In this document: piece by piece, positions 31,468 through 44,900 of the stretch | Layout of the letters: each line of letters starts with the position of its first letter | Position numbering within the stretch: the stretch's first letter is position 1 | Assembly: GCA_964019415.1 (NCBI GenBank) | Contig: OZ025877.1 | Location: forward strand, 3,242,879-3,306,878 | Direction of reading: 5' to 3' | DNA length: 64,000 nucleotides | DNA from: Ianthella basta | Taxonomy: Eukaryota > Porifera > Demospongiae > Verongiida > Ianthellidae | Translations under genes and position numbers: made by a program | Notes under the pieces: model-generated | The model's database searches: none | What the model was told of the DNA's origin: nothing | The model's input: the letters and a program-made list of their open reading frames with translations, nothing else

Positions 31468-32150
31468 TAGAGGTGCTTTCACTGGTTGGCAGGCTGATCT
31501 GGTGACTTGAAGCTCTTGCAAACCCAACAGTCTATTGCATCTTGATGTATATTTAATTCAATTCATTATTCATTGCACCATGCCAATAGGCACTAGGACA
31601 CATCATGGTCCAATGTAGCACTGCACACATGCACCATGGGAGATGCAAAGATGAGTCTGATATAAAGAAAAACTGGTAATGACAATGTTAGTAAAGAGTG
31701 TGGCAGATTGTTTGATAACATGTAAAAATAGGCATTCATTAATAGAATCTAACTGACCACATAGAGCTAATAATTGACAATATATGATAGTTCTTACAAG
31801 CCAGTGACAATACAAGGGCTGCTCTCTCTCCAACGCTTTTAGCTGGAAAGTCCTCCCTTGATCCCTTCATGGCTTCCAGAAGAGGTTTGTCTGAGATGGT
31901 CCCATGCAGAGCACTGCAAAAGCCAATGGCATACATCCTCCACCTCCTCCACTGTCACATTCCTTGCATATCCTCTCCTCTCTCTTCATCCCTTGCCACC
32001 TTCCCATTTCAGGCCATCAGCGCTGTATTCCCAACTTTCTAAACTACTTTCTAAACTACTGAACATTCATGTGGAGATTGCTAGCAAATATAGTTCGAGT
32101 TCAGGGGCGCCCTGGCGCCCCATGAGTTTTTAACTCGAAATACTTGTTCT
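31466..32150 (+). repeat. Dispersed repeat ending in a hairpin, copy 1
   Basis: Starts tggtagaggtgctttcactg ... gcaaacccaac and ends in the hairpin 32086-32147. The same pieces, inverted and with the middle deleted, occur at about 41398-41600 in intron 2 of gene C. Confidence 0.55.
32086..32147. repeat. Hairpin of the caagtatttcgagtt family, copy 1
   Basis: Inverted arms caaatatagttcgagttc and aactcgaaatacttg around ggggcgccctggcgcccc. Sister hairpins lie at 39676-39742 and 41398-41459. Confidence 0.65.
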
Positions 32151-32461
32151 TTATTCATGTGTGCAAGCATGGTTTGACATTGACTTATTAAACAGAAAAG
32201 TGTAAAAATTTAATGGCAACATTGTTTGCTGAGCAGGGAAGCAAAGTGCTAGCTATGGTTGTATGCAATACCAGTGATTGATAACTAAGTTGCAGAGAAG
32301 TGCAGTTAACAAAGCTAATTGCGCTTAATTGACCCATACATACACCCATGCATGCCATCACTGCAGCATAATATAATTAATTTTGATTTATTATTAATTT
32401 CATGATCATGTCAATTTGTTATAATGTTGGTATGGATTATATTGTGTGTGTTTGTTTGTGT

Positions 32462-32571
<110 letters not shown>

Positions 32572-33547
32572 ATACGTGTACGCGTACATGGAGCTAGCAA
32601 AGCACACTGAGCATGTGGTGGAGGTTGAGCTTTTGTTCATAATTATAATCTATTAGCATGGTTTCACTAAGGAAAAAGTTTTGGGCTGGGTACAGTAAAT
32701 AAGAGTGTGCCTAGGACCTTTCTCTTCTACCTGCAATGTGAGGCACTTCAATGGTAGCACAGATGCAACATGCTGTCTTCAGTCGAATCAGCCTCCTTTG
32801 GACACATTTGGACACTGCAACAAAGCTTTCCAAACTCAAGGTGTGACTTTGACAATAGTTGCTAGACCCTGCCCCCACATGATATTGAGAAGCTGAGTCA
32901 TGTGAGGCAGACTAGTAATGACAGCTCTGATGCTATATAGTGGAAAAGTGAATTGAGAGTCATGTACTGAATATAACTTTCACACCACTTGTACATACAT
33001 GAACATTAATGTGTAGTCTCGTGTGCAGACCCCAATGCTGAAGGGTCTGTTATTATTGCATAAGCTGAATTGGGGCATAGGAATGTAATTAGTGTGTAAT
33101 TGTGGTTAGCTAACTCTTCTAAAATGTCGTCGGCAGTGTGGTAGTGCAGCTGTTGAAGTATGGAGTGCCCGAAGTAGCATTGTTTTTGTACAGCACGTTC
33201 TTGCTCTGCTTTCAGAGTGTACCTGAGTGAAGTCACAGCTAGCTATAGCTAGTGCGTCCAATGATATCCTTCAAGTGAGGCAATGCCATATCTTCAAATT
33301 TAGGCTAGCATCATATAGCAATTGGGAATCTGATTGGCCAGTACAGGACTTTGTATTGGACACAAGTCGGTGTATGCAATAATACCAGACTCCTCCACAG
33401 GGGGTCTAGCATGTGAGACTAAACCTTTATAATGTTCATAATGATACTACTTGAGCACATTCAGGAAATACACAAACATTTTTGACTGTGAAAACGTTGC
33501 ATGATATGGTAACACATTACACTTTGTGTGTGTGTGTGTGTATGTGT

Positions 33548-34266
33548 ATGTCATGAAATTGGCAAAAGAAGAGGGTTATGAGAGTTGGAAGAAAGCATGA
33601 GGTGTGTAATGTCAAAGTTAAGGGTGAGAGAGTGGAACAAGTGAAGGAAATGAAGTACCTTGGGACAATGATCAGTATATTGTGATGGGAGTTGTATGGA
33701 CAGTAAGGGGGAGCAGAGAGTAGGGAAATGGCATCGTCAATGGTTGGGACAATTGGAAGCACAGTGCTGGGAAGGAAGGAGTTGACAAAGGGGACAAAAT
33801 TGAGGGTGGTGAATGCTACGGTGATTCCCACATTGACTTATGGGTGTGAAGTATGGGTGTTGCAAGCAGGACATAAGGGAAGAGAATACAGGCTATGCAA
33901 ATGAGAGTGTTAAGATGGATAGATAATTATGTCAAGGCTAGCAAGAATAAGGAACGTAGATCTTAGAAACAGATTGAGGCAGGAGGGAGTTTTGGATCTG
34001 GTAAATAGATGGCAGCAGAAGTGTAAGCAAAGATTAGAGGCGATGAGCAGTGGTAGAGTGACAAAGATAGTGTATGGTGGTGAGGTTCCAGGAAAACGCC
34101 CTCAAGGAAGACCCAGAACAAAGTGGAGTACTAATTTTGCCTAAATTTACAATAACTGAGTTATGACATTATTTTCTACTAGTAGAAACTCCCATGTAAG
34201 TATTTAGGGTGACCACCCACATGAGAGATAAAGCCCTCATGTGCATTATCTGATTGATTGATTGAT
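33548..34266 (+). mobile_element. RTE-like LINE, 5'-truncated and frameshifted
   Basis: Translated in shifting frames, the segment gives the C-terminal region of a non-LTR reverse transcriptase protein: VKEMKYLGTMIS, then LTYGCEVWVLQAGHKGR and LRWIDNYVKASRIRNVDLRN, ending KRPQGRPRTKW. The element ends in a short (TGAT)n tail (34251-34266), as in RTE-type elements. Several frameshifts make it dead. Only the last fifth or so of the protein remains. Confidence 0.7.
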
Positions 34267-34353
34267 GAAATCATGCACTTAGCTTAGTGGCGGATATTGC
34301 TTTGTGCTGTAGTTGACTGTTCATCTCTGTTGCTTGCCAATGTATCTTTGTAG

Positions 34354-34541
34354 GGTGATGTTTATGTAAACACTGCACACAACAAGTTGGACCTGAATCA
34401 TGGTGCTGTGTCTCACAGCCTCCTCAAGGCTGGAGGCTCTCCTCTACATGCAAGATGAATGTGACCGAGTAGCTCCAGCGCAAGCTCATTATCAACACAG
34501 TGGGAGCCAGCTACGAAGGCATATATAGGCTGCAAGAAGGT
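34354..34541 (+). pseudogene. Relic of a PARP14-like macrodomain-2 exon (exon 6)
   Basis: After a preserved acceptor (tttgtag, ending 34353) the sequence reads GDVYVNTAHNKLDLNHGAVS, HSLLKAGGS. This is close to exon 6 of gene B (18627-18860) and gene C (59084-59323). It then shifts frame (ctctcctctacatg), meets a TGA, lacks about 45 bp, and resumes at the part encoding IINTVGASYEG before gtgtgt. It lies alone between gene B and gene C, so it marks a lost paralogue of the same cluster. Flanking exons of that gene are not found. Confidence 0.8.
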
Positions 34542-35074
34542 GTGTACTTCCACAGCTGTTTCTCTGCCATAATTATGTGGGTGGGTGTCAACATTCCACA
34601 TGCACTGTACAATTTTAAGGCATGTACTGCAAAGTACTGAATGTGAGCAGATTTGAGAGTAAGGCACTACTATGTGGTATATGATCCCTGTGGCACCTGC
34701 TTTCGGACAAGTTGAAGCATACAATGTAAGACATCACCAATGACATGCCAGAGGGTTCTTGATGATTCCTGGCTCTCTTTGAATGCTGGCTATCTACGTT
34801 TTAATTGGCATATTTTATGAATATAAAACTCTGTGAGTATGGAATTTCACGTATTGATTTATAATGGGCAATGTAGGTATGTGTAACATATGGTATGACA
34901 CATAGCTGGCTAAACATAGCTAGCTAAATTCATCATTAATTATGTGATAGCTATAGCTAGCTATGCTAGCAGTACATTTCAAATAGTTATGCACATGCAG
35001 CCAAAAGGATTTATGAATTATTAACAATTGCATTATAATATAAATACATAGCCATATTGATCTGGAAGAAGAAT

Positions 35075-35888
35075 GGCTGACGATAAGTTCTATAATGCAT
35101 TGTTACATGAGGAAGCCATACTTCAAAGCAAGCTGCAGTGTGCTAATTTTGCATAACACCACTGTTTACATGTTCACACCTCATAACACACTGCGTCGAA
35201 TGGGGCTCTTATTTGCTAACCGAATCACTTTCTAGCCTTAAACAAACGTTTTGTTTACTGCTTTATCAAAATGCCTTTGATATTCATCACCTCGTGAACT
35301 TTCTCATGAACATTGGCTCTGGAAAGATGAGTCATCAACATAAATTTATGCCTAGCACACGTGTATTTTTATGGCAGTGACATGTAATTGTGCATGTAAT
35401 GTCTTTAGTGATAGAGAAACCAAGATTCCCTTTCACGAATTCACTTGTTGGATCAAATTGAAGGTAGATCTCGCCACTCCCAAGTTCTCCAGTCGTTTAA
35501 ATCCTAGTACACTCTCTAAAAAGAAAGTTCTCCCTTCATACGCTGCTTGTAGGACTTCTAATTATTTGCCCTAGTGCCGACTCAAGCGACGCCGACGCTT
35601 TATTCAGTACGAGAGGCCGCTGACAGCCTTTTTCTTGCGACGCGCTTCTCGCCTTTCGCCTTGTGCTCCGAGAAGAGCGTGTTCTCTGGTTTCTATAGTA
35701 ACTTCAGTCAGGTTCGTTCAGTAAATCCGTTCGACAGCGAACAAATTCAAGCGCTTAACGCTGCTGTTTGAATCGTAACAAGTCAGTTATAACAGGCTGC
35801 TCGGACGCTTAGCTGATTTATAGCACTCGGGCGCTTCGCGCCCTCGTGTGATAAAATCAGCCAGCGCCCTCGCGGCCATGTTATAACT
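35075..35888 (+). repeat. Dispersed repeat, copy 1 (spacer upstream of gene C)
   Basis: About 810 bp that recur in the same orientation at 40440-41275 (for example gttacatgaggaagccatac, aggccgctgacagcc, gtgttctctggtttctatag). Identity is moderate, with indels. Both copies end in a strong hairpin. Confidence 0.6.
35785..35887. repeat. GC-rich foldback hairpin, copy 1
   Basis: Arms agttataacaggctg ... and catgttataact around gggcgcttcgcgccc, about 103 bp. The sister copy is at 41165-41269. Confidence 0.7.
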
Positions 35889-36469
35889 AGTACTAATTAT
35901 TATACGGTGCGCACGCAGCATGCGATACGGATTTGGAACGGGAATCGGTATACGTATTGTTAGTATAAGTTGCTCACGTGGGGGTGGGGACTCTTTAACA
36001 GGGCTATCCCTTATTCTTGGAACTCACGTGGCTTCCCTTCTTCGAACACAACGTGACCTTTAGACCCCTTCACCAGCTGGTATACAACGTCTCATCGGCA
36101 CTGTAGAGCCAGGACCTGGTCGCACTGTGCACAGAAGAGATCAAAATTTCGACACAGCTACTCTTAGGAGTGTCACGCTCTTTGAGTTGCTTATTGCCTT
36201 GTCATTGGATTGAATCCAAACGTACGTACTTTTAAGGCAAGATACTAGTATCTGTGGAGAAATCATATGTACCGTCGTTTCACAACGATTCTTTAAGCTG
36301 TTATTGTATTTTATGTGAATCATCGTTACTTCTCTTTCGTCATTTACAGGTATAGCTAGCTAGCTGCCTTTGTTCGAAGTCATCAAGGTCTGATCGGTTC
36401 ACTGTTGATTGCCCTCACACCGCGCTAGCGCCGGTGTCATACCGGGGGCGCTCCAGTCTAGTAGACGAT

Positions 36470-36653
36470 ATGTCTTCGCCAGAATACCTTTCCTGGGTAA
36501 GAGTGGTGGGGCTGAGTCAGACGCTCACGGATGATGACATCGCCGCACATTTCCAGACTGCGCGATGTGGTTCAGGCCTCGTGAAGAAGTTGGTGTACTT
36601 GGGTCCACACAGGACAGCAGCCATGATAGGAATTGAAGGAATAGACAGCAGTG
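36470..36653 (+). CDS. Gene C exon 1: N-terminal RRM-like half-domain
   Basis: The start ATG 36470 (g at -3) opens MSSPEYLSWVRVVGLSQTL and HFQTARCGSGLVKKLVYLG, the same FQTARCGSG motif as in gene B. The donor gtaggt is in phase 1 at 36654. The intron that follows is only 764 bp, against 7.2 kb in gene B, because it lacks the transposons. Confidence 0.8.
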
Positions 36654-38955
36654 GTAGGTGCACCCGTGATAAGCAGCTCAAGTTCTTTAAACTAGCTACT
36701 GTTGGAGTGACAATCTTTGGACTGTGTAGAAGTATTTCCTAGTAGTGGAGTTTTCAAGCATATGTTGGCAGTCACCAACCAATCACGTACGATTTGATGT
36801 GTCAGGGAATCGTGCACTAATTTTGAGACCCTGCTCACAATGACTGCCTTGTTGTAGTAGTCTTTTACCTTATTTGCAATCTTAATGCATGTTGTACCCA
36901 TGGCGCACTTGCAGTTAATCTTGTGTGCCTCCCACTGCTTGGGTAATGATGTTGCCAGATAGTCAGTTTACATTATAAGTGAGCCTATCACATTCTTCAA
37001 GGTTACCATGACTACGCATGTGACTGCTTGCAATGCGCATGTGATCAAAATGCTAAATTGCATCACACATTGTTCAAATCTGCATCAGTGGTGAAGAATA
37101 CGTTAGTGCCCACTTGCAGGAGGCTAATATGCCATTTGCATGTCAACCTATGATTTTTGTCATCATGCGACCCTCCTGGCCTTTCTGAGGCATATTATTT
37201 GTAGATGAAGCTGGGTGGATGGTGGATGTATTCTTATGCATTGTTAGATAGGATTAAAGGTGGATGATGGTGTTTTGTGTGTTCATTTTTGGGGGAAATG
37301 TTGGTAAATGTGTCTGGTGTGTGGCATATTTTCCACATTTTCTAAGCAACACTAGGAATGTGTTGCCTCTTGCACTTTGTTACTTTCAGTTTCACTATTT
37401 GGGCATTATCTCTGCAGGCATGGCGAAGCTAACTAAAGGGAACCATGACATTTCAGGGGTGAAGTTGCGGGTGACTGAGGGGCAAATGCCTTCGCAATCT
37501 CAGCTGCAGCAAGCCATAATCTTTCCTTCCACACCTGCTTCACAACTGATGCAGCCTCCGCCACATGTTCTGCCTCAGCAAGTCACTCAGTCAATGCCGC
37601 CTGTCCCTGTCCCACGCCCACGGACTAAAAAGCCTACTTCCAGCCTTTCGACTGATGAGGCTAGTGTATTATCAGCTACTGCTCAGGGCTTATCCTTAGC
37701 AACTGCTACTGGTGGCCAGTCTTTCACTCAAGCAGAAGACTCCACTACTGAAATAGGTTGGCCAGATACCATTCCTGTTGATGTTGGCTCACCTGCACAA
37801 TCCACATCCACCAGTATTACTTCTCTATCGACGCCTCTTCGCACCAGCAGCATTATGAGTGAATCATTGACTCCTATGAGTCCAGTAGTTAGGGTGGTAG
37901 GAATACCGCCAGACTGGGATGAAGACATGTTGAACATGGCATTTGATGATGAGGATGAAGGTGGAGGAGAGATTGAAGAAAATGGTATTCAGATCAAGGG
38001 AGATGAAGCACTAATTACATTCAAGGATCCAGATGGTAAGTGTGATTTTCCAAACCATTGTGAGCTCCATCAGACAGCTTAATTTTGCTCTGTATGTACA
38101 GTGGTGCCTGTGTAGATTAACTACCATGCAGCCTGCAAGGAGTTCTCCATGAAGCTGATGCAAAAATAATTCGCAGACAGTTTTTATGGGCTGCCTGTGG
38201 CAGCCCCTAGTATTGTTTTCGTTTTGACATTTTGTTATATGGCTTCATGTCCTGCTTCTGGTGGTATGTCGGTATGTATGTATGTATGTATGTATGTATG
38301 TTTATATAATATGTAAACTGCAGTAGTATAACTGTGTTAGCATTTATATAATAATGTATCGATGAAAGTATTGAAGATAAGGAATTTATATTGTCGGCCA
38401 CTTTGTTTGCATTTCTCCGGAAAGACTGAGGGAAGGACTTTGAAACTGGTTTCCAAACTTCGCTTCACGGGGAGCATAGGCATATTCTGCCTTCGAAAGT
38501 TGTAGAACAGGCAACCACATCACCTCTGATCTGAAGACTTACAGAAAGCAGTGACATAGCATCCAACAGTTCGGCGACTTGGTTCACACGATGTTTTCAA
38601 TCATGGCTGCCCCATTGAATGACTTCAGTTTCCTTTCTCAGATAAGTGATAGGAGTGACAAAACGTAGTGAGTCCCATGAATTCTGTATGCAAACATTTG
38701 CTAATAGTCTATAGTGTTTAAAGCTTAAGCGCGCACAGTTACCCTTCTGAATTTCGTCCAGATGGCGTGCGTAGTGTGGTCGAGTGAACTGCCTTCTGCC
38801 ACAACAGTCATTGCCACGACAATGACTGCGGGTGTGCTATAAAACACTTGCAGCTATCTGTGTGCCCTCCATCTATGTCCCTCTCCCCTCATCCATGTCT
38901 TTTAGAGTGCAGGTACGTATGTTTGCATGTGTGTGTTTACCTACATGTGCGTTTC

Positions 38956-38991
<36 letters not shown>

Positions 38992-41900
38992 ACGTCATCA
39001 AGATGGCGGCAAGAAGACCACGTGGCCGCTGAAGGAGACCACAGTAACACCCTGTGCGCACGGAGGTGGTACGTTTACTCTGCTGGAAGGAGTTCCTGAT
39101 GACTGGAAGTGTAAGCATCGCGGTTCTTAGTCAGTGGAGAGTACCGACCAACGAAGCTTCAGCGAGCGAACTGTGTGTTATTCGACCCTGCCAGTGGAAC
39201 CAACTGTTTGCCGCACCACCTGGGCCTGTTGGCTCGGCTGACAGATGGGTGACCAACACGGCCATCAATGGCCAGGTGCCCTGCAGCCCCCTCAGCCCAG
39301 GGTAGTCCAGTGTGAGTCTAGCCCCCTTAAGGGAAAGGAAGTTGGTTACGAAAACAGGTCCCAGGCTTACACCTGGAACCTGCCCTATGTCCCCCAGCAG
39401 ACAAGGAGAACAGAAGAAGTGTGTGTTTGTGCGTTTGTGTGTGCATGTGTGTACTTGATTGCATTTTTGGCAACTCTGAGAATGTGCAAGCTGTGTATAA
39501 GGTACGTAAGTTAGTAACTGTGCCATTGTGCACATGTGTGTAAATATTTTTGACTCGATTTGTGTCCGCTTCAATCATTTGTGTTCATTCTTGCTTGTGA
39601 AGTGTGTTGATGAATTGCACAAAAATAGTTACAATAGCTACTACATATTGAAAGCACAGCAGTGACCGGAGTGAGCAAGTATTTTGAGTTAGGCGGCAGC
39701 GAGCACGAGAGGCGGCACGAGGTTTTTAACTCAAAATACTTGATGCATATGAAATGCATTGAATAATCCGGAACTTGTGTAATCCATAATCTGATTGCAC
39801 ATGTGGGACATGTCCACTGTTAGCAAAGTTTGTGTTTGCAGGCTGAACCATTTGGTTTCTTCGCTGTTACCATGGCTATGCATGTAATTGTGCGTGATGT
39901 GCATGTGATTCAATGGCCAAATTGTACAATGATGTGGAACATGAATACGTATCTCATACGAATGTTGTGGGATACGAATCTGCATTAATCACTTAGAATA
40001 TTGTTCTTATTACCTAGCTGGACATCAGCTCATAGCTGATGGTTACACTGTTATTTTTCAAGCTATAGTTGTAAGTGTGGCAACAGTTTGCCAAGAAGTC
40101 ATGGGAATATCATGTGACAAGGGCTGTTCAGGACAGTGGCAACAGTGATTGTGTCAGTGAAATGTTGTGTGGTAAGAAATGGGCTTGCAGAGTAAAGGCA
40201 CAGCGAAGGCTCATTTCGAAAGTCAAAGGAGTGATCAAACTTTTTCATGTGTCAGCTTTTGATATGAGATACCTTCTTGAGTATATAAATTTGAAAGCTT
40301 CTACAACAAAGGAATTCAGTGGATCGGTTTGTCGACTGCGGACACTTGGAAAGTTAGTTCATGCGACTATGTATATTCTATGTTCTCTAATTCACTCTTA
40401 GCTTCTTCATCACTTCCCACACAGTGATTTGTGTGTTTATAAAGGTACTCTTGTTACATGATGAAGCCATACATCAAAGGAAACAACTGTGCGTTATTTT
40501 GGCAAATGCACTGGATAATGCACAGTTGCCTTATTTGGAAGTGTATAACAGATGTTTTATAATGCACTGCTTTGAAAGGGGATCTTATTGACATATCCAA
40601 TAATTTTCTAGCCTTATGTAAACGTTTTCTCTGCTGTTTTAGCAAAATCCCTTTGATATTGAGCACCTTGTGAACTTTCACATGAACTTTGGCTCCTTAA
40701 TAAGAGTGCATGACTCTTAGAAACGGTTCTCCCCAATCATTTATGCCTAGCACAGCACTGCGCATGCATGTTTGATGGCAGAGACTTGGAATTGTGCATG
40801 CAATATCTTTAGAGTTTTCAGAATGGGATTTTAGTGTGTAAGAAGGTCCCTCCACTCCCCAAGCTCTACAGACCTTCGAATCCCATGCAGTCTGCATCCT
40901 GCAGGGAAGCTCTGAGTTCATATGCCGATAGCAGGTCTTCAAATTATCTGTCATAGTGCCGACTCAAACACTGCCGTCACCTTATTCAGAAGGAGAGGCC
41001 GCTGACAGCCTTTATTCTCACTACGCTTAGTTCTTCACTTTTCTTGGTCAAGAATAGCGTGTTCTCCGGTTTCTATAGTAATTACAGTCTAGTTCGTTCT
41101 GTAAAATGATTCGATGGCAAGGGAATTCAAGCACAAATTGTTTCTGTTTGAACTGTAACAAGCCAGTTATCACATGGCCCCTCGGGTTATTCACTAATTT
41201 ATCGCACTCGGGCGCTTTGCGCCCTCGTGTGATAAATTAGCGAACGCCCTCGCGGCCATGTGATAACTAGTACTTGTCAGCAATGATTCTCCATTACAAG
41301 CAAAACAGCTTTCTCTGTTGCATGTATACCTAGCCCAGAGGTCAGCAATGCAGGTCAAAGGTCAAAGGTCACAAGAGCTGGCCCAGCACCAGGAGAACAA
41401 GTATTTCGAGTTAAAAAACTCGTGGGGCGCAGGGCGCCCCTGAACCTCGAACTACTTGCTAGCAATTTCCCCATGTAGCTACATTCAGTAAATCAGATAG
41501 TTGGGGGTACAGTACCGTTGGGTTTGCAAGAGTTTCAAGTCTCCAGAGCAGCCAGTCATATCCAGTGAAAGCACCCCTACCAAACTGTCAAATGTTTGCC
41601 TACTGCTTTTTGATCTATATGGCATTCTGAATGAGCAATTGTTACTTTGTGCCTGGAGGAGGAGTGTGCTGGCTGAAAGGCTACCCTATGATGACTCTAT
41701 GAGCGAATCATGGCTATAATTTATGCCATGATTCGCTGGTCTGCCATTATTGGCCAACGGGTCATTAGACTTCTGTTGTATTTAGGGCTGTACCTCGCAG
41801 GAAAACAGTTAGGTAAGCTTCCTACTACAATGCTATTACTTAAACATGTTCTAGAAACACTTTGCATTCTTTGGATACACGCCGAAATATAAAGAAAGAT

Positions 41901-44900
41901 GATTTTGAGCCTAGCAAACAGAGAGCGTCGAGTGTGCGGCCATTTTACAGTGTCCGTCAGTGATAATTGGAGCTGTATCTCACAAAAGAGACGTTCCTTA
42001 GGCTTTTTATTAGTATTACTCTATTAACACATGTGTATGATCACATTCAAACACGGCAAAACACCATTAGAGATGATTTAAAGCTTTGTAAAGAACGACA
42101 TGAGCACCGCCATTTGCAATGACAGAAATCTCTATATCTAATCCTATGTTCGCAAACTTCTCACGCAGTTTGTGTGCGATCGACACGAAACTCAGGATTA
42201 TTACAGAGCGCCGCATGGTGATGGTTATAAGGGGGTAGACAGAAGATGATTCGCTGCGCCTGCGAAGAGTGCTGCACGTTTCCCTCTCCGTTACGGAAAA
42301 AGACTCCATGTTTTTTGTCCTTTTACGGTCTGCGTATACGGGATTCCGGTTACTTAACGTTTCAAAACGCAGCACCATGCCCAGGGGAGAGCGCTCGTGC
42401 TCTGCACTAACTATGGCATCATTCTGATAAAGATCAGCTACATATCAGTCTACAGTGCAGCAACATCATAGACCTCTTCCTTCTGTGAGCATGTTGCTGC
42501 TTTTACATCAAGTCAATGATAGCTAACAATCTGTAGGTAACATTTTGCACCTTCTATCCACCGTTGTATAGCTGTCTGGACACATCAAGTATTAGAGCTG
42601 AAGTACACTCAGGTGAGCAACATGTCTGGATGGTTTTGGACAGTACATGCATGGTATTGTTCTAGGCCAAAGTGGGATATAGTAGCCCAATCAGTGACTT
42701 TTCATCACACTTTGACATGGAACAGTACCATGCATGACCTGTCCAAAACCATTAGTTCTTCAGACATGGTGTTCCCTTGAGCATACATGAGCTTCCAATG
42801 TACTTGCCCACAGTATAATGCCAGAAACATGCATGCATAGCTATGATTGTGGCCTACCAGCTGGCATACCCACACAATCATAAGCCACACTGTAATGGAG
42901 TAGCTATTGTGCAGCAGCCGTCGTGGAGGTGCCGGAGCAGGGAAGCCCGCCTTCGGCGGGCTTTCCTTCTAATATATATTTATATATATATAGGTTATAC
43001 CGAGATCCGAAGTGTCTACAGGATTTGGAACACTGTGGGAAACTGATTACTATAGAGGCCCACGCGCGAAGCGCAAGGGCCTCTATATTGGTTTCCTAGG
43101 TGTTCTAAATCCAGTAGACACCGAAGGAGGCTGGTATAAGGTGTTTAGACTATGATAGCAACCAGCATCATTATGGGGAAGGACCGCGCTGGCCAGTTCT
43201 ACTGAGAAATGACGACAAAAAGGTAGCTGAGTAGTCAAATGGCAGCATAAACTGCGTGGAAACGACCCTGCGAAGCCCAGCTGCCATGAAGTACCTTGGA
43301 ACGTTGCTAAAGTTAATTTCGCTCTGAGCTTGTCGCAGGTACGTTGTCGAAAGTTTGCCATAAAGCGTCAGAAGCTACCAGAGGTGGTATAAGTTGAATC
43401 AGAGGTGGTATAAGCAATTTAGAACACCTCCGTTGGACTAATCAAATTACAGCAATTTTTGCATCATGGTCTAAATACATTATACATACATATATACGGA
43501 CATGAAGCCATACGAAAACCTAAAAGTGAAAACAATATGGGGGTGCCGAAAAGCTGGAAATACAAATGTAAATATGTGTCATATGGACGCCATGATTATT
43601 TTTTACAGCGGATGTGTCTCACATGTGTGGCTTTTGAGTACAGAGATTCAATTAGTCCTCCATTAATGGTGGTAATCTGGATAGTATGCAAAATTTTGCC
43701 ACTACTGATAGTAAACCCCATTTCTCAAAATCACAACAAGTGTGCTTGTGTGCAATTGCATGTCAGGGTGCAGCCATAAAAGTGCAACAAAAGTGCAGTG
43801 GATTCTAAACAGCTCTGCTACAATTTATGTCTCTCTAGACTTTATCACATGGTACATATCTTTCACGAATTCACAATTACCATATTACAAATTGAAAATG
43901 TGAGAGTCGCCAGTAGAAATTGAAGATTAGTGCAAATTGTTATAATTTAAAAATGGCCGCCGAAAATTGGCAAGATTGAAGGGGCAGAAAGTGCCACTTA
44001 ATGATATTTTCGATCCTTGAATTGAATGCGCTTGGATAAGGTATGCTTTCTGCATTATGTAAACTGCAGTTCGCACCTTTTGACTTCAAAAGTTGCCCTT
44101 GGTTTCATATTTTCGAAGACCTCCTGAACAACGCTGACTGGAACATTCGGCTACTGTAACACAAACATCACTCTGCTGATGGATTCATCCTCACTTCAGT
44201 AGAAGATTCCCACAGTTATAGCTCTATTAATCATCAATACAGTTCGAAAAGAGACTGAATTCGACTGGAGTGAAGGCGGAGTGGCCATTTTTAATTACCA
44301 TTTTGTATCCTGCATATATAGATATAATGGCGAGTCGGCTACATTCAACTGACAATTTCTCGGCAAAGGAAGCTCAAGTGCATCTCAAACTTGCTAAACG
44401 TTCTAAGTAGACATGTGGCTACCTAAATCCGGAAGAATCTCCAAATAGCCAAAATGCGCTAATCTTCGATTTCTACTGGCGACTCTCACAAATGTTTTTT
44501 GATGTGTACTTGTGCACTATAGACCACTTGCAAAGTAATGTCATTGAATGTTGCAATTTATCTAGCACTATGCTGGAATGTTGGCGGAGGTGTTGGTACG
44601 CATGTGGCTCTGTTGCTCAAAAATGGAAAGTGTACAAAATGTATGCTACTGATATGGAGATGTTGGATCGTCTTGGAAAGACACTCACATTCTTTTGTAA
44701 GGCATCTCTTGTGAAACTGTGGGGGATGTGCTAAATCTGTTTGAATTGAAGCAGATACTTAAAACAGTACCAAAATACATTCCCCATGGGAATGTATACA
44801 TTACATATGATATACATTCCTTTTGCTAGCAGTACAACATGATGTGTAAAGCAATAATGTCATTCTCAAGTGGTTTCTGTTGTAACTAGGGACTGATTAG

